Of a stretch of DNA of 64,000 nt, positions 12,050 to 24,449 are shown in pieces (positions within the stretch are counted from its first letter, which is position 1; every line of letters begins with the position of its first letter). The DNA is taken from assembly GCF_029227915.1 (NCBI RefSeq), contig NC_079876.1:39539828-39603827 (forward strand), given 5' to 3'. Under the pieces are notes generated by a model. That model saw only the letters and a program-made list of their open reading frames with translations. It made no database searches and was not told where the DNA came from. This DNA comes from Hydractinia symbiolongicarpus (taxonomy: Eukaryota; Cnidaria; Hydrozoa; Anthoathecata; Hydractiniidae). The translations under genes were made by a program, and so were the position numbers.

Positions 12050-12198
12050 TTTATAGTCAAAAGTAGATAAAGAAAGTACCCAGGGAGTAAACTTATTTTC
12101 CGAACGATTTTTTAAATTATTATTTCACCACTAAAGCCCATGAGACTTGTAGTTTTCAAAAATGTTTTCATTTTTGATGAGACGCTGAATAAAAGAAT
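12050..12198. repeat. 149-bp monomer with internal 54-bp deletion
   Basis: AAAAGAAGTTTA passes directly to TAGTCAAAAGTA at 12053/12054, deleting monomer positions 5-58 (the GCCGGC palindrome and most of the GC-richer half). TA is shared at the joint, so the exact break cannot be placed to the base. The monomer start at 12050 and the next start at 12199 give 149 bp. The neighbouring GTAGATAAAG also replaces GTATACAAAG. I find no second copy of this lesion in the window. Confidence 0.9.
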
Positions 12199-15009
12199 TT
12201 TAATCGCCGGCAAACGAAAACCTGCAATTTCCCGTAAATTCCGGACTCGGCCCGTGTAGTCAAAAGTATACAAAGAAAGTACCCAGGGAGTAAACTAATG
12301 TCCCAAACGATTTTTTAAATTATTATTTCACCACTAAAGCCCATGAGACTTGTACTTTTTAAAAATGTTTTCATTTTTGATGAGACGCTGAATAAAAGAA
12401 GTTTAATCGCCGGCAAACGAAAACCCGCGATTTCCCGTAAATCTCGGACTCGGCCCGTATAGTCAAAAGTATACAAAGAAAGTACCCAGGGAGTAAACTC
12501 ATCTCCCGAACGATTTCTTAAATTATTTTTTCACCACTACAACGCATGAGACTTGTAGTTTTTAAAAATGTTTTCATTTTTGATGAGACGCTGAATAAAA
12601 GAAGTTTAATTGCCGGCAAACAAAAATCCGCGATTTCCCGTAAATCCCGGTCTCGGCCCGTATAGTCAAAAGTATACAAGGAAAGTACCCAGTGAGTAAA
12701 CTCATTTCCCTAACGAATTTTTAAATTATTTTTTCACCACTAAAACGCATGAGACTTGTAGTTTTCAAAAATGTTTTCATTTTTGATGAGACGCTGAATA
12801 AAAGAAGTTTAATCGCCGGCAAACGAAAACCTGCAATTTCCTGTAAATCCCGGACTCGGCCCGTATAGTCAAAAGTATACAAAGAAAGTACCCAGGGTGT
12901 AAACTCATTTCCCGAACGATTTTTTAAATTATTTTTTCACCACTAAAACGCATAAGACTTGTAGTTTTCAAAAATGTTTTCATTTCTGACGAGACTCTGA
13001 ATAAAAGAAGTTTAATCGCCGCCAAACGAAAACCCGCGATTTCCCGTAAATCCCGGGCTTGGCCCGTATAGTCAAAAGTATACAAAGATAGTACCCAGGG
13101 AGTAAACTCATTTCCCGAACGATTTTTTAATTTATTTTTTCACCACTAAAACGCATGAGACTTGTAGTTTTCAAAATGTTTTCATTTTTGATGAGACGCT
13201 GAATAAAAGAAGTTTAATCGCCGGCAAACGAAAACCTGCGATTTCCCGTAAATCCCGGACTCGGCCCGTATAGTCAAAAGTATACAAAGAAAGTACCCAG
13301 GGAGTAAACTCATTTCCCGAACGATTTTTTAAATTATTTTTTCACCACTAAAACGCATGAGACTTGTAGTTTTCAAAAATGTTTTCATTTTTGATGAGAC
13401 GCTGAATAAAAGAAGTTTAATCGCCGGAAAACGAAAACCTGCGATTTCCCGTAAATCCCGTACTCGGCCCGTATAGTCAAAAGTATACAAAGAAAGTACC
13501 CAGGGAGTAAACTCATTTCCAAAACGATTTTTTAAATTATTATTTCACACAAAAGCCCATGAGACTTGTAGTTTTTAAAAATGTTTTCATTTTTGATGAG
13601 ACGCTGAATAAAAGAAGTTTAATCGCCGGCAAACGAAAACCCGCATTTTCCCGTAAATCCCGGTCTCGGCCCGTTAAGTCAAAAGTATACAAGGAAAGTA
13701 CCCAGTGAGTAAACTCATTTCCCTAACGAATTTTTAAATTATTTTTTCACCACTAAAACGCATAAGACTTGTAGTTTTCAGAAATGTTTTCATTTTTGAT
13801 GAGACGCTTAATGAAAGTGGTTTAATCGCCGGCAAACGAAAACCTGCGATTTCCCGTAAATCCCGGGCTTGGCCCGTATAGTCGAATGTATACAAAGAAA
13901 GTACCCTGTGAGTAAATTCATTTCCAAAACGATTTTTTAAATTATTTTTTCACCACTAAAACGCATGAAACTTGTAGTTTTCAAAAATGTTTTCATTTTT
14001 GATGAGACGCTGAATAAAAGAAGTTTAATCGCCGGCAAATGAAAACCTGTGATTTCCCGTAAATCCCGGACTCGGCCCGTATAGTCATAGCATACAAAGA
14101 GAGAACCCAGGGTGTCAACTCATTTCCCGAACGATTTTTTAAATTATTTTTTCACCACTAAAACGCATGAGACTTGTAGTTTTTAAAAATGTTTTTATTT
14201 TTGATGAGACGCTGAATAAAAGAAGTTTAATCGCCGGCAAACGAAAACCTGCGATTTCAAGTAAATCCCGGACTCGGCCCGTATAGTCAAAAGTATACAA
14301 AGAAAGTACCCAGGGAGTAAACTCATTTCCCAAACGATTTTTTAAATTATTATTTCACCACTAAAGCCCATGAGACTTGTAGTTTTTAAAAATGTTTTCA
14401 TTTTTGATGAGACGCTGAATAAAAGAAGTTTAATCGCCGGCAAACAAAAACCCGCGATTTCCCGTAAATCCCGGACTCGGCCCGTATAGTCAAAAGTATA
14501 CAAGGAAAGTACCCTGTGAGTAAACTCATTTCCAAAACGATTTTTTAAATTATCTTTTCACCACTAAAACGCTTGAGACTTGTAGTTTTCAAAAATGTTT
14601 TCATTTTTGATGAGACGCCCAAATAAAAGAAGTTTAATCGCCGGAAAACGAAAACCCGCCATTTCCCGTAAACCCCGTACTCCGCCTGTATAGTCAAAAG
14701 TATACAAAGAAAGTACCCAGGGAGTAAACTCATTTCCCAAACGATTTTTTAAATTATTATTTCACCACTAAAGCCCATGAGACTTGTAGTTTTTAAAAAT
14801 GTTTTCATTTTTGATGAGACGCTGAATAAAAGAAGTTTAATCGCCGGCAAACGAAAACCTGCGATTTCCCATAAATCCCGTACTCGGCCCGTATAGTCAA
14901 AAGTATACAAAGAAAGTACCCAGGGAGTAAACTCATTTCCCAAACGATTTTTTAAATTATTATTTCACCACTAAAGCCCATGAGACTTGTAGTTTTTAAA
15001 AATGTTTCA

Positions 15010-15449
15010 TTTTTGATGAGACGCTGAATAAAAGAAGTTTAATCGCCGGCAAACGAAAACCCGCAATTTCCCGTAAATCCCGGTCTCGGCCCGTATAGTC
15101 AAAAGTATACAAGGAAAGTACCCAGTGAGTAAACTCATTTCCCTAACGAATTTTTAAATTATTTTTTCACCACTAAAACGCATGAGACTTGTAGTTTTCA
15201 AAAATGTTTTCATTTTTGATGACACGCTGATAAAAGAAGTTTAATCGCCGGCAAATGAAAACTTGCGATTTCCTGTATATCCCGGACTCGGCCCGTCTAG
15301 TCAAAAGTATACAAAGAGAGTATCCAGGGTGTAAACTCAATTCCCGAACGCTTTTTTAAATTATTTTTTCACCACTAAAACGCATGAGACCTGTAGTTTT
15401 CAAAAATGTTTTCATTTTTGATGAGACGCTGAATAAAAGAAGTTTAATC
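15010..15449. repeat. 1,419-bp-spaced segment, copy 1
   Basis: GACACGCTGATAAAAG at 15221 and 16640, and GAGACCTGTAG at 15386 and 16805, recur 1,419 bp apart (seven monomers). Flanking sequence diverges on both sides, so only about 440 bp are clearly shared. Confidence 0.75.
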
Positions 15450-16429
15450 GCGGCAAACGAAAACACGCAATTTCCCGTAAATCCCGGTCTCGGCCCGTAT
15501 AGTCAAAAGTATACAAGGAAAGTACCCAGGTTGTAAACTCATTTCCCGAACGATTTTTTAAATTATTTTTTCACCACTAAAACGCATGAGACTTGTAGTT
15601 TTTAAAAATGTTTTCATTTTTGATGAGACGCTGAATAAAAGAAGTTTAATCGCCGGCAAACAAAAACCTGCGCTTTCCCGTAAATCCCGTACTCGGCCCG
15701 TATAGTCAAAAGTATACAAAGAAAGTACCCAGGGAGTAAACTCATTTCCCAAACGATTTTTTAAATTATTATTTCAGCACAAAAGCCCATGAGACTTGTA
15801 TTTTTTAAAAATGTTTTCATTTTTGATGAGACGCTGAATAAAAGAAGTTTAATCGCCGGCAAACGAAAATCCGCAATTTCCCGTAAATCCCGGTCTCGGC
15901 CCGTATAGTCAAAAGTATACAAGGAAAGTACCCAGTGAGTAAACTCATTTCCCTAACGAATTTTTAAATTATTTTTTCACCACTAAAACGCATGAAACTT
16001 GTAGTTTTCAAAAATGTTTTCATTTTTGATGAGACGCTGAATAAAAGAAGTTTAATCGCCGGCAAATGAAAACCTGTGATTTCTCGTAAATCCCGGACTC
16101 GGCCCGTATAGTCATAAGCATACAAAGAGAGAACCCAGGGTGTAAACTCATTTCCCGAACGATTTTTTAAATTATTTTTTCACCACTAAAACGCATGAGA
16201 CTTGTAGTTTTCAAAAATGTTTTCATTTCTGATGAGACGCTGAATAAAAGAAGTTTAATTGCCGGCAAACGAAAACCTGCGATTTCCCGTAAATCCCGTA
16301 CTCGGCCCGTATAGTCAAAAGTATACAAAGAAAGTACCCAGGGAGTAAACTCATTTTCCAAACGATTTTTTAAATTATTATTTCACCACTAAAGCCTATG
16401 AGACTTGTAGTTTTTAAAAATGTTTTCAT

Positions 16430-16868
16430 TTTTGATGAGAAGCTGAATAAAAGAAGTTTAATCGCCGGCAAACGAAAACCCGCAATTTCCCGTAAATCCC
16501 GGTCTCGGCCCGTATAGTCAAAAGTATACAAGGAAAGTACCCAGTGAGTAAACTCATTTCCCTAACGAATTTTTAAATTATTTTTTCACCACTAAAACGC
16601 ATGAGACTTGTAGTTTTCAAAAATGTTTTCATTTTTGATGACACGCTGATAAAAGAAGTTTAATCGCCGGCAAATGAAAACTTGCGATTTCCTGTAAATC
16701 CCGGACTCGGCCCGTCTAGTCAAAAGTATACAAAGAGAGTACCCAGGGTGTAAACTCATTTCCCGAACGATTTTTTAAATTATTTTTTCACCACTAAAAC
16801 GCATGAGACCTGTAGTTTTCAAAAATGTTTTCATTTTTGATGAGACGCTGAATAAAAGAAGTTTAATC
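16430..16868. repeat. 1,419-bp-spaced segment, copy 2
   Basis: Counterpart of 15010-15449, carrying the same one-base-short GACACGCTGATAAAAG and the GAGACCTG substitution. After about 16869 it reads CCTGCAATTTCCCG where the first copy reads CACGCAATTTCCCG. Confidence 0.75.
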
Positions 16869-17580
16869 GCCGGCAAACGAAAACCTGCAATTTCCCGTAA
16901 ATCCCGGACTCGGCCCGCATAGTCAAAAGTATACAAAGAAAGTACCCAGGGAGTAAATTCATTGCCCAAACGATTTTTTAAATTATTATTTCACCACAAA
17001 AGCCCATGAGACTTGTAGTTTTTAAAAATGTTTTCATTTTTGATGAGATGCTTAATAAAAGAAGTTTAATCGCCGGCAAGCGAAAACCCGTGATTTCCCG
17101 TAAATCCCGGACTCGGCCCGTATAGTCAAAAGTATACAAGGAAAGTACCCAGTGAGTAAACTCATTTCCCGAACGAATTTTTAAATTATTTTTTCACCAC
17201 TAAAACGCATGAGATTTGTAGTTTTCAAAAATGTTTTCATTTTTGATGAGACGCTGAATAAAAGAAGTTTAATCGCCGGCAAACGAAAACCTGCGATTTC
17301 CTGTAAATCCCGGACTCGGCCCGTATAGTCAAAAGTATACAAAGAAAGTACCCATGGAGTAAACTCATTTCCCAAACGATTTTTTAAATTATTACTTCAC
17401 CACTAAAGCCCATGAGACTTGTAGTTTTTAAAAGTGTTTTCATTTTTGATGAGACGCTGAATAAAAGAAGTTTAATCGCCGGCAAACGAAAACTTGCGAT
17501 TTCCCGTAAATCCCGGACTCGCCCGTATAGTCGAATGTATACAAAGAAAGTACCCAGGAAGTAAGCTCATTTTCCGAACG

Positions 17581-18600
17581 ATTTTTTAAATTTTTTTTTC
17601 ACCACTAAAACGCATGAGACTTGTAGTTTTCAAAAATGTTTTCATTTTTGATGAGACGCTGAATAAAAGAAGTTTAATCGCCGGCAAACGAAAAGCCGCG
17701 ATTTCCCGTAAATCCCGGGCTTGGCCCATATATTCAAAAGTATACAAAGAAAGTACCCAGGGAGTAAACTCATTTCCCGAACGATTTTTTAAATTTTTTT
17801 TTCACTACTAAAACGCATGAGATTTGTAGTTTTCAAAAATGTTTTCATTTTTGATGAGACGCTGAATAAAAGAAGTTTAATCGCCGGCAAACGAAAACCT
17901 GCGATTTCCCGTAAATCCCAGACTCGGCCCGTATAGTCAAAAGTATACAAAGAAAGTACCCTGTGAGTAAACTCATTTCCAAAACGATTTTTAAATTATC
18001 TTTTCACCACTAAAACGCTTGAGACTTGTAGTTTTCAAAAATGTTTTTATTTTTGATGAGACGCCCAAATAAAAGAAGTTTAATCGCCGGAAAACGAAAA
18101 CCCGCCATTTCCCGTAAACCCCGGACTCGGCCCGCATAGTCAAAAGTATACAAAAAAAGTACCCAGGGAGTAAACTCATTTCCCGAACGATTTTTTAAAT
18201 TATTTTTTCACCAATAAAACGCATGAGACTTGTAGTTTTTAAAAATGTTTTCATTTTTGATGAGACGCTGAATAAAAGAAGTTTAATCGCCGGCAAACGA
18301 AAACCTGCGATTTCCCGTAAATCCCGGACTCGGCCCGTATAGTCGAATGTATACAAAGAAAGTACCCAGGAAGTAAGCTCATTTCCCGAACGATTTTTTA
18401 AAATTTTTTTTCACCACTAAAACGCATGAGACTTGTAGTTTTTAAAAATGTTTTCATTTTTGATGAGACGCTGAATAAAAGAAGTTTAATCGCCGGAAAA
18501 CGAACACCTGCGATTTCCCGTAAATCCCGGACTCGGCCCGTATAGTCAAAAGTATACAAAGAAAGTACCCAGGGTGTAAACTCATTTCCCGAACGATTTT
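17581..18600. repeat. Block of the 45/53/61-kb type
   Basis: Five monomers with the marker set TTCACTACTAAAACG, GAGATTTGTAG, GCCCATATATTC, then ACGCTTGAGAC, GACGCCCAAATAAAAG and GCCCGCATAG. The same ordered set appears near 45.1-46.0, 53.2-54.1 and 61.2-61.8 kb. This copy lies about 27.8 kb to the left of the 45-kb one, for example ACGCTTGAGAC near 18015 and 45787. It is the longest-range similarity in the window apart from general satellite identity. Confidence 0.8.
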
Positions 18601-21209
18601 TTAAATTATTATTTCACCACTAAAGCCCATGAGACTTGTAGTTTTTAAAAATGTTTTCATTTTTGATGAGACGCTGAATAAAAGAAGTTTAATTGCCGGC
18701 AAACGAAAACCCGCGAATTCCCGTAAATCCCGGACTCGGCCCGTATAGTCAAAAGTATACAAAGAAAGTACCCAGGGAGTAAACTCATTTCCCGAACGAT
18801 TTTTTAAATTAATTTTTACCACTAAAACGCATGAGACTTGTAGTTTTTAAAAATGTTTTCATTTTTGATGAGACGCTGAATAAAAGAAATTTAATTGCCG
18901 GCAAAGGAACACCCGCGACTTCCCGTAAATCCCGGACTCGGCCCGTATAGTCAAAAGTATACAAAGAAAGTACCCAGGGAGTAAACTCATTTCCCGAACG
19001 ATTTTTTAAATTAATTTTTACCACTTAAACGCATGAGACTTGTAGTTTTCAGAAATGTTTTCATTTTTGATGAGACGCTTAATGAAAGAAGTTTAATCGC
19101 CGGCAAACGAAAACCCGCGATTTCCCGTAAATCCCGGGCTTAGCCCGTATAGTCAAAAGTATACAAAGATAGTACCCAGGGAGTAAACTCATTTCCCGAA
19201 CGATTTTTTAATTTATTTTTTCACCACTAAAACGCATGAGACTTGTAGTTTACAAAAATGTTTTCATTTTTGATGAGACGCTGAATAAAAGAAGTTTAAT
19301 CGCAGGCAAACGAAAACCCGCGACTTTCCGTAAATCCCGGACTCGGCCCGTATAGTCAAAAGTATACAAAGAAAGTACCCAGGGAGTAAACTCATTTCCC
19401 GAACGATTTTTTAAATTATTTTTTCACCACTAAAACGCATGAGACTTGTAATTTTCAAAAATGTTTTCATTTTTGATGAGACGCTGAATAAAAGAAGTTT
19501 AATCGCCGGCAAACGAAAACCTGCGATTTCCCGTAAATCCCGGACTCGGCCCGTATAGTCAAAAGTATACAAAGAAAGTACCCGGGGTGTAAACTCATTT
19601 CCCGAACGATTTTTTAAATTATTATTTCACCACTAAACCCCATGAGACTTGTAGTTTTTAAAAATGTTTTCATTTTTGATGAGACGCTGAATAAAAGAAA
19701 TTTAATTGCCGGCAAAGGAACACCCGCGACTTTCCGTAAATCCCAGACTCGGCCCGTATAGTCAAAAGTATACAAAGAAAGTACCCAGGGAGTAAACTCA
19801 TTTCCCGAACGATTTTTTAAATTAATTTTTACCACTAAAACGCATGAGACTTGTAGTTTTCAGAAATGTTTTCATTTTTGATGAGACGCTTAATGAAAGA
19901 AGTTTAATCGCCGGCAAACGAAAACCCGCGATTTCCCGTAAATCCCGGGCTTGGCCCGTATAGTCAAAAGTATACAAAGATAGTACCCAGGGAGTAAACT
20001 CATTTCCCGAACGATTTTTTAATTTATTTTTTCACCACTAAAACGCATGAGACTTGTAGTTTTTAAAACTTTTTCATTTTTGATGAGACGCTGAATAAAA
20101 GAAGTTTAATCGCCGGCAAACGAAAACCCGCGATTTCCCGTAAATCCCGGACTCGGCCTGTATAGTCAAAAGCATACAAAGAAAGTACCTAGGGTGTAAA
20201 CTCATTTCCCGAACGATTTTTTAATTTATTTTTTCATCACTAAAACGCATGAGACTTGTAGTTTTCAAAAATGTTTTCATTTTTGATGAGACGCTGAATA
20301 AAAGAAGTTTAATCGCCGGCAAACGAAAACCCGCGACTTTCCGTAAATCCCGGACTCGGCCCGTATAGTCAAAAGTATACAAAGAAAGTACCCAGGGAGT
20401 AAACTCATTTCCCGAACGATTTTTTAATTTATTTTTTCATCACTAAAACGCATGAGACTTGTAGTTTTCAAAAATGTTTTCATTTTTGATGAGACGCTGA
20501 ATAAAAGAAGTTTAATCGCCGGCAAACGAAAACCCGCAACTTTCCGTAAATCCCGGACTCGGCCCGTATAGTCAAAAGTATACAAAGAAAGTACCCAGGG
20601 AGTAAACTCATTTCCCGAACGATTTTTTAAATTATTTTTTCACCACTAAAACGCATGAGACTTGTAAATTTCAAAAATGTTTTCATTTTTGATGAGACGC
20701 TGAATAAAAGAAATTTAATTGCCGGCAAAAGAAAACCCGCGACTTCCCGTAAATCCCGGACTCGGCCCGTATAGTCAAAAGTATACAAAGAAAGTACCCA
20801 GGGAGTAAACTCATTTCCCGAACGATTTTTTAAATTATTATTTCACCACTAAACCCCATGAGACTTGTAGTTTTTAAAAATGTTTTCATTTTTGATGAGA
20901 CGCTGAATAAAAGAAATTTAATTGCCGGCAAAAGAAAACCCGCGACTTCCCGTAAATCCCGGACTCGGCCCGTATAGTCAAAAGTATACAAAGAAAGTAC
21001 CCAGGGAGTAAACTCATTTCCCGAACGATTTTTTAAATTAATTTTTACCACTAAAACGCATGAGACTTGTAGTTTTCAGAAATGTTTTCATTTTTGATGA
21101 GACGCTTAATGAAAGAAGTTTAATCGCCGGCAAACGAAAACCCGCGATTTCCCGTAAATCCCGGGCTTGGCCCGTATAGTCAAATGTATACAAAGATAGT
21201 ACCCAGGGA
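18601..21209. repeat. Tetramer-family satellite, left irregular part
   Basis: Monomers of four recognisable types: ACCCCATGAG with AAATTTAATTGCC; TTAATTTTTACCAC followed by CAGAAATG and CTTAATGAAAGAAG; TTTTTTAATTTATT; and GACTTGTAATTTTC or GTAAATTTC. They follow each other in variable order and number. The ACCCCATGAG type lies at about 19630, 20846 and 21251 (offsets 1,216 and 405 bp), so the strict 810-bp order is not yet established here. Confidence 0.82.
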
Positions 21210-22829
21210 GTAAACTCATTTCCCGAACGATTTTTTAAATTATTATTTCACCACTAAACCCCATGAGACTTGTAGTTTTTAAAAATGTTTTCATTTTTGA
21301 TGAGACGCTGAATAAAAGAAATTTAATTGCCGGCAAAAGAAAACCCGCGACTTCCCGTAAATCCCGGACTCGGCCCGTATAGTCAAAAGTATACAAAGAA
21401 AGTACCCAGGGAGTAAACTCATTTCCCGAACGATTTTTTAAATTAATTTTTACCACTAAAACGCATGAGACTTGTAGTTTTCAGAAATGTTTTCATTTTT
21501 GATGAGACGCTTAATGAAAGAAGTTTAATCGCCGGCAAACGAAAACCCGCGATTTCCCGTAAATCCCGGGCTTGGCCCGTATAGTCAAATGTATACAAAG
21601 ATAGTAACCAGGGAGTAAACTCACTTCCCGAACGATTTTTTAATTTATTTTTTCACCACTAAAACGCATGAGACTTGTAGTTTTTAAAAATTTTTCATTT
21701 TTGATGAGACGCTGAATAAAAGAAGTTTAATCGCCGGCAAACGAAAACCCGCGATTTCCCGTAAATCCCGGACTCGGCCCGTATAGTCAAAAGTATACAA
21801 AGAAAGTACCCAGGGAGTAAACTCATTTCCCGAACAATTTTTTAAATTATTTTTTCACCACTAAAACGCATGAGACTTGTAAATTTCAAAAATGTTTTCA
21901 TTTTTGATGAGACGCTGAATAAAAGAAGTTTAATCGCCGGCAAACAAAAACCTGCGATTTCCCGTAAATCCCGGACTCGGCCCGTATAGTCAAAAGTATA
22001 CAAAGAAAGTACCCGGGGTGTAAACTCATTTCCCGAACGATTTTTTAAATTATTATTTCACCACTAAACCCCATGAGACTTGTAGTTTTTAAAAATGTTT
22101 TCATTTTTGATGAGACGCTGAATAAAAGAAATTTAATTGCCGGCAAAAGAAAACCCGCGACTTCCCGTAAATCCCGGACTCGGCCCGTATAGTCAAAAGT
22201 ATACAAAGAAAGTACCCAGGGAGTAAACTCATTTCCCGAACGATTTTTTAAATTAATTTTTACCACTAAAACGCATGAGACTTGTAGTTTTCAGAAATGT
22301 TTTCATTTTTGATGAGACGCTTAATGAAAGAAGTTTAATTGCCGGCAAACGAAAACCCGCGATTTCCCGTAAATCCCGGGCTTGGCCCGTATAGTCAAAT
22401 GTATACAAAGATAGTACCCAGGGAGTAAACTCACTTCCCGAACGATTTTTTAATTTATTTTTTCACCACTAAAACGCATGAGACTTGTAGTTTTTAAAAA
22501 TTTTTCATTTTTGATGAGACGCTGAATAAAAGAAGTTTAATCGCCGGCAAACGAAAACCCGCGATTTCCCGTAAATCCCGGACTCGGCACGTATAGTCAA
22601 AAGTATACAAAGAAAGTACCCAGGGAGTAAACTCATTTCCCGAACGATTTTTTAAATTATTTTTTCACCACTAAAACGCATGAGACTTGTAATTTTCAAA
22701 AATGTTTTCATTTTTGATGAGACGCTGAATAAAAGAAGTTTAATCGCCGGCAAACGAAAACCTGCGATTTCCCGTAAATCCCGGACTCGGCCCGTATAGT
22801 CAAAAGTATACAAAGAAAGTACCCGGGGT
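21210..22829. repeat. 1,620-bp perfect tandem repeat (8-mer of two tetramers), copy 1
   Basis: A line-by-line reading shows no mismatch between this segment and 22830-24449 at an offset of 1,620 bp. Each copy contains two related 810-bp tetramers (CCACTAAACCCC at 21251 and 22061). The first tetramer is distinguished by AGTAACCAGG, GAACAATTT and AACAAAAACC; the second by TTTAATTGCCGGCAAACG in the CAGAAATG monomer and by GACTCGGCACG. The period is therefore eight monomers, with a clear four-monomer sub-period. Confidence 0.93.
21726..21928. repeat. Representative 203-bp monomer
   Basis: This copy is close to the consensus. Landmarks within the unit are: palindrome GCCGGC at 8-13; short dyad GTATA/TATAC at 56-60 and 69-73 with an 8-nt spacer; GTACCCAGGGAGTAAACTC at about 81-99; T-tracts at 113-118 and 125-130; CACCACTAAAACGCATGAG at 131-149; a perfect inverted repeat AAAAATG-TTTT-CATTTTT at 163-180; and GATGAGACGCTGAATAAAAG at 181-200. 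The first 110 bp are about 47% GC and the last 93 bp about 26% GC. This copy departs from the consensus at GAACAA (usually GAACGA) and in the segment before the inverted repeat (AAATTTC for AGTTTTT or AGTTTTC). Confidence 0.95.
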
Positions 22830-24449
22830 GTAAACTCATTTCCCGAACGATTTTTTAAATTATTATTTCACCACTAAACCCCATGAGACTTGTAGTTTTT
22901 AAAAATGTTTTCATTTTTGATGAGACGCTGAATAAAAGAAATTTAATTGCCGGCAAAAGAAAACCCGCGACTTCCCGTAAATCCCGGACTCGGCCCGTAT
23001 AGTCAAAAGTATACAAAGAAAGTACCCAGGGAGTAAACTCATTTCCCGAACGATTTTTTAAATTAATTTTTACCACTAAAACGCATGAGACTTGTAGTTT
23101 TCAGAAATGTTTTCATTTTTGATGAGACGCTTAATGAAAGAAGTTTAATCGCCGGCAAACGAAAACCCGCGATTTCCCGTAAATCCCGGGCTTGGCCCGT
23201 ATAGTCAAATGTATACAAAGATAGTAACCAGGGAGTAAACTCACTTCCCGAACGATTTTTTAATTTATTTTTTCACCACTAAAACGCATGAGACTTGTAG
23301 TTTTTAAAAATTTTTCATTTTTGATGAGACGCTGAATAAAAGAAGTTTAATCGCCGGCAAACGAAAACCCGCGATTTCCCGTAAATCCCGGACTCGGCCC
23401 GTATAGTCAAAAGTATACAAAGAAAGTACCCAGGGAGTAAACTCATTTCCCGAACAATTTTTTAAATTATTTTTTCACCACTAAAACGCATGAGACTTGT
23501 AAATTTCAAAAATGTTTTCATTTTTGATGAGACGCTGAATAAAAGAAGTTTAATCGCCGGCAAACAAAAACCTGCGATTTCCCGTAAATCCCGGACTCGG
23601 CCCGTATAGTCAAAAGTATACAAAGAAAGTACCCGGGGTGTAAACTCATTTCCCGAACGATTTTTTAAATTATTATTTCACCACTAAACCCCATGAGACT
23701 TGTAGTTTTTAAAAATGTTTTCATTTTTGATGAGACGCTGAATAAAAGAAATTTAATTGCCGGCAAAAGAAAACCCGCGACTTCCCGTAAATCCCGGACT
23801 CGGCCCGTATAGTCAAAAGTATACAAAGAAAGTACCCAGGGAGTAAACTCATTTCCCGAACGATTTTTTAAATTAATTTTTACCACTAAAACGCATGAGA
23901 CTTGTAGTTTTCAGAAATGTTTTCATTTTTGATGAGACGCTTAATGAAAGAAGTTTAATTGCCGGCAAACGAAAACCCGCGATTTCCCGTAAATCCCGGG
24001 CTTGGCCCGTATAGTCAAATGTATACAAAGATAGTACCCAGGGAGTAAACTCACTTCCCGAACGATTTTTTAATTTATTTTTTCACCACTAAAACGCATG
24101 AGACTTGTAGTTTTTAAAAATTTTTCATTTTTGATGAGACGCTGAATAAAAGAAGTTTAATCGCCGGCAAACGAAAACCCGCGATTTCCCGTAAATCCCG
24201 GACTCGGCACGTATAGTCAAAAGTATACAAAGAAAGTACCCAGGGAGTAAACTCATTTCCCGAACGATTTTTTAAATTATTTTTTCACCACTAAAACGCA
24301 TGAGACTTGTAATTTTCAAAAATGTTTTCATTTTTGATGAGACGCTGAATAAAAGAAGTTTAATCGCCGGCAAACGAAAACCTGCGATTTCCCGTAAATC
24401 CCGGACTCGGCCCGTATAGTCAAAAGTATACAAAGAAAGTACCCGGGGT
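22830..24449. repeat. 1,620-bp perfect tandem repeat, copy 2
   Basis: Second copy, with CCACTAAACCCC at 22871 and 23681. Identity to the first copy continues a further 128 bp, to about 24577, where CAAAAGAAAACC changes to CAAAGGAACACC. The identical overlap is thus about 1.75 kb. Confidence 0.93.

Larger units (their letters stand above)
11644..17580. repeat. Heterogeneous satellite stretch with weak HOR echoes
   Basis: About 29 monomers with more private substitutions and single-base indels than elsewhere, for example ATCGCGGCAAACG near 15450 and ATGTTTCATTTT near 15003. Only partial long-period echoes are visible. A marker set with AAAACCTGTGATTTC and GAGAGAACCCAGGG recurs at 14041 and 16068 (offset 2,027 bp, ten monomers), and a 7-mer echo is listed separately. 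Nothing but satellite is present. This is the least homogenised part of the window. Confidence 0.85.

Noticed and set aside
20830-21051. Recurrent minus-strand open frames of 62-73 codons, one per monomer or two, with near-identical products across the window
   Set aside because: They are the satellite read through its least stop-rich reverse frame. The 203-bp unit is not a multiple of three, frames are cut or merged by one- or two-base indels in the T-tract, there is no separate ribosome-binding or promoter context, and the differences between copies follow the DNA subtype with no bias to silent sites.
21726-21928. CENP-B-box-like match on the reverse strand at TCCCGTAAATCCCGGAC (monomer about 32-48)
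   Set aside because: By eye it fits 7 of the 9 positions considered essential but only about half of the full 17-bp box, and two essential bases are wrong in the consensus and in most copies. That is close to what a GC-rich 17-mer could give by chance.
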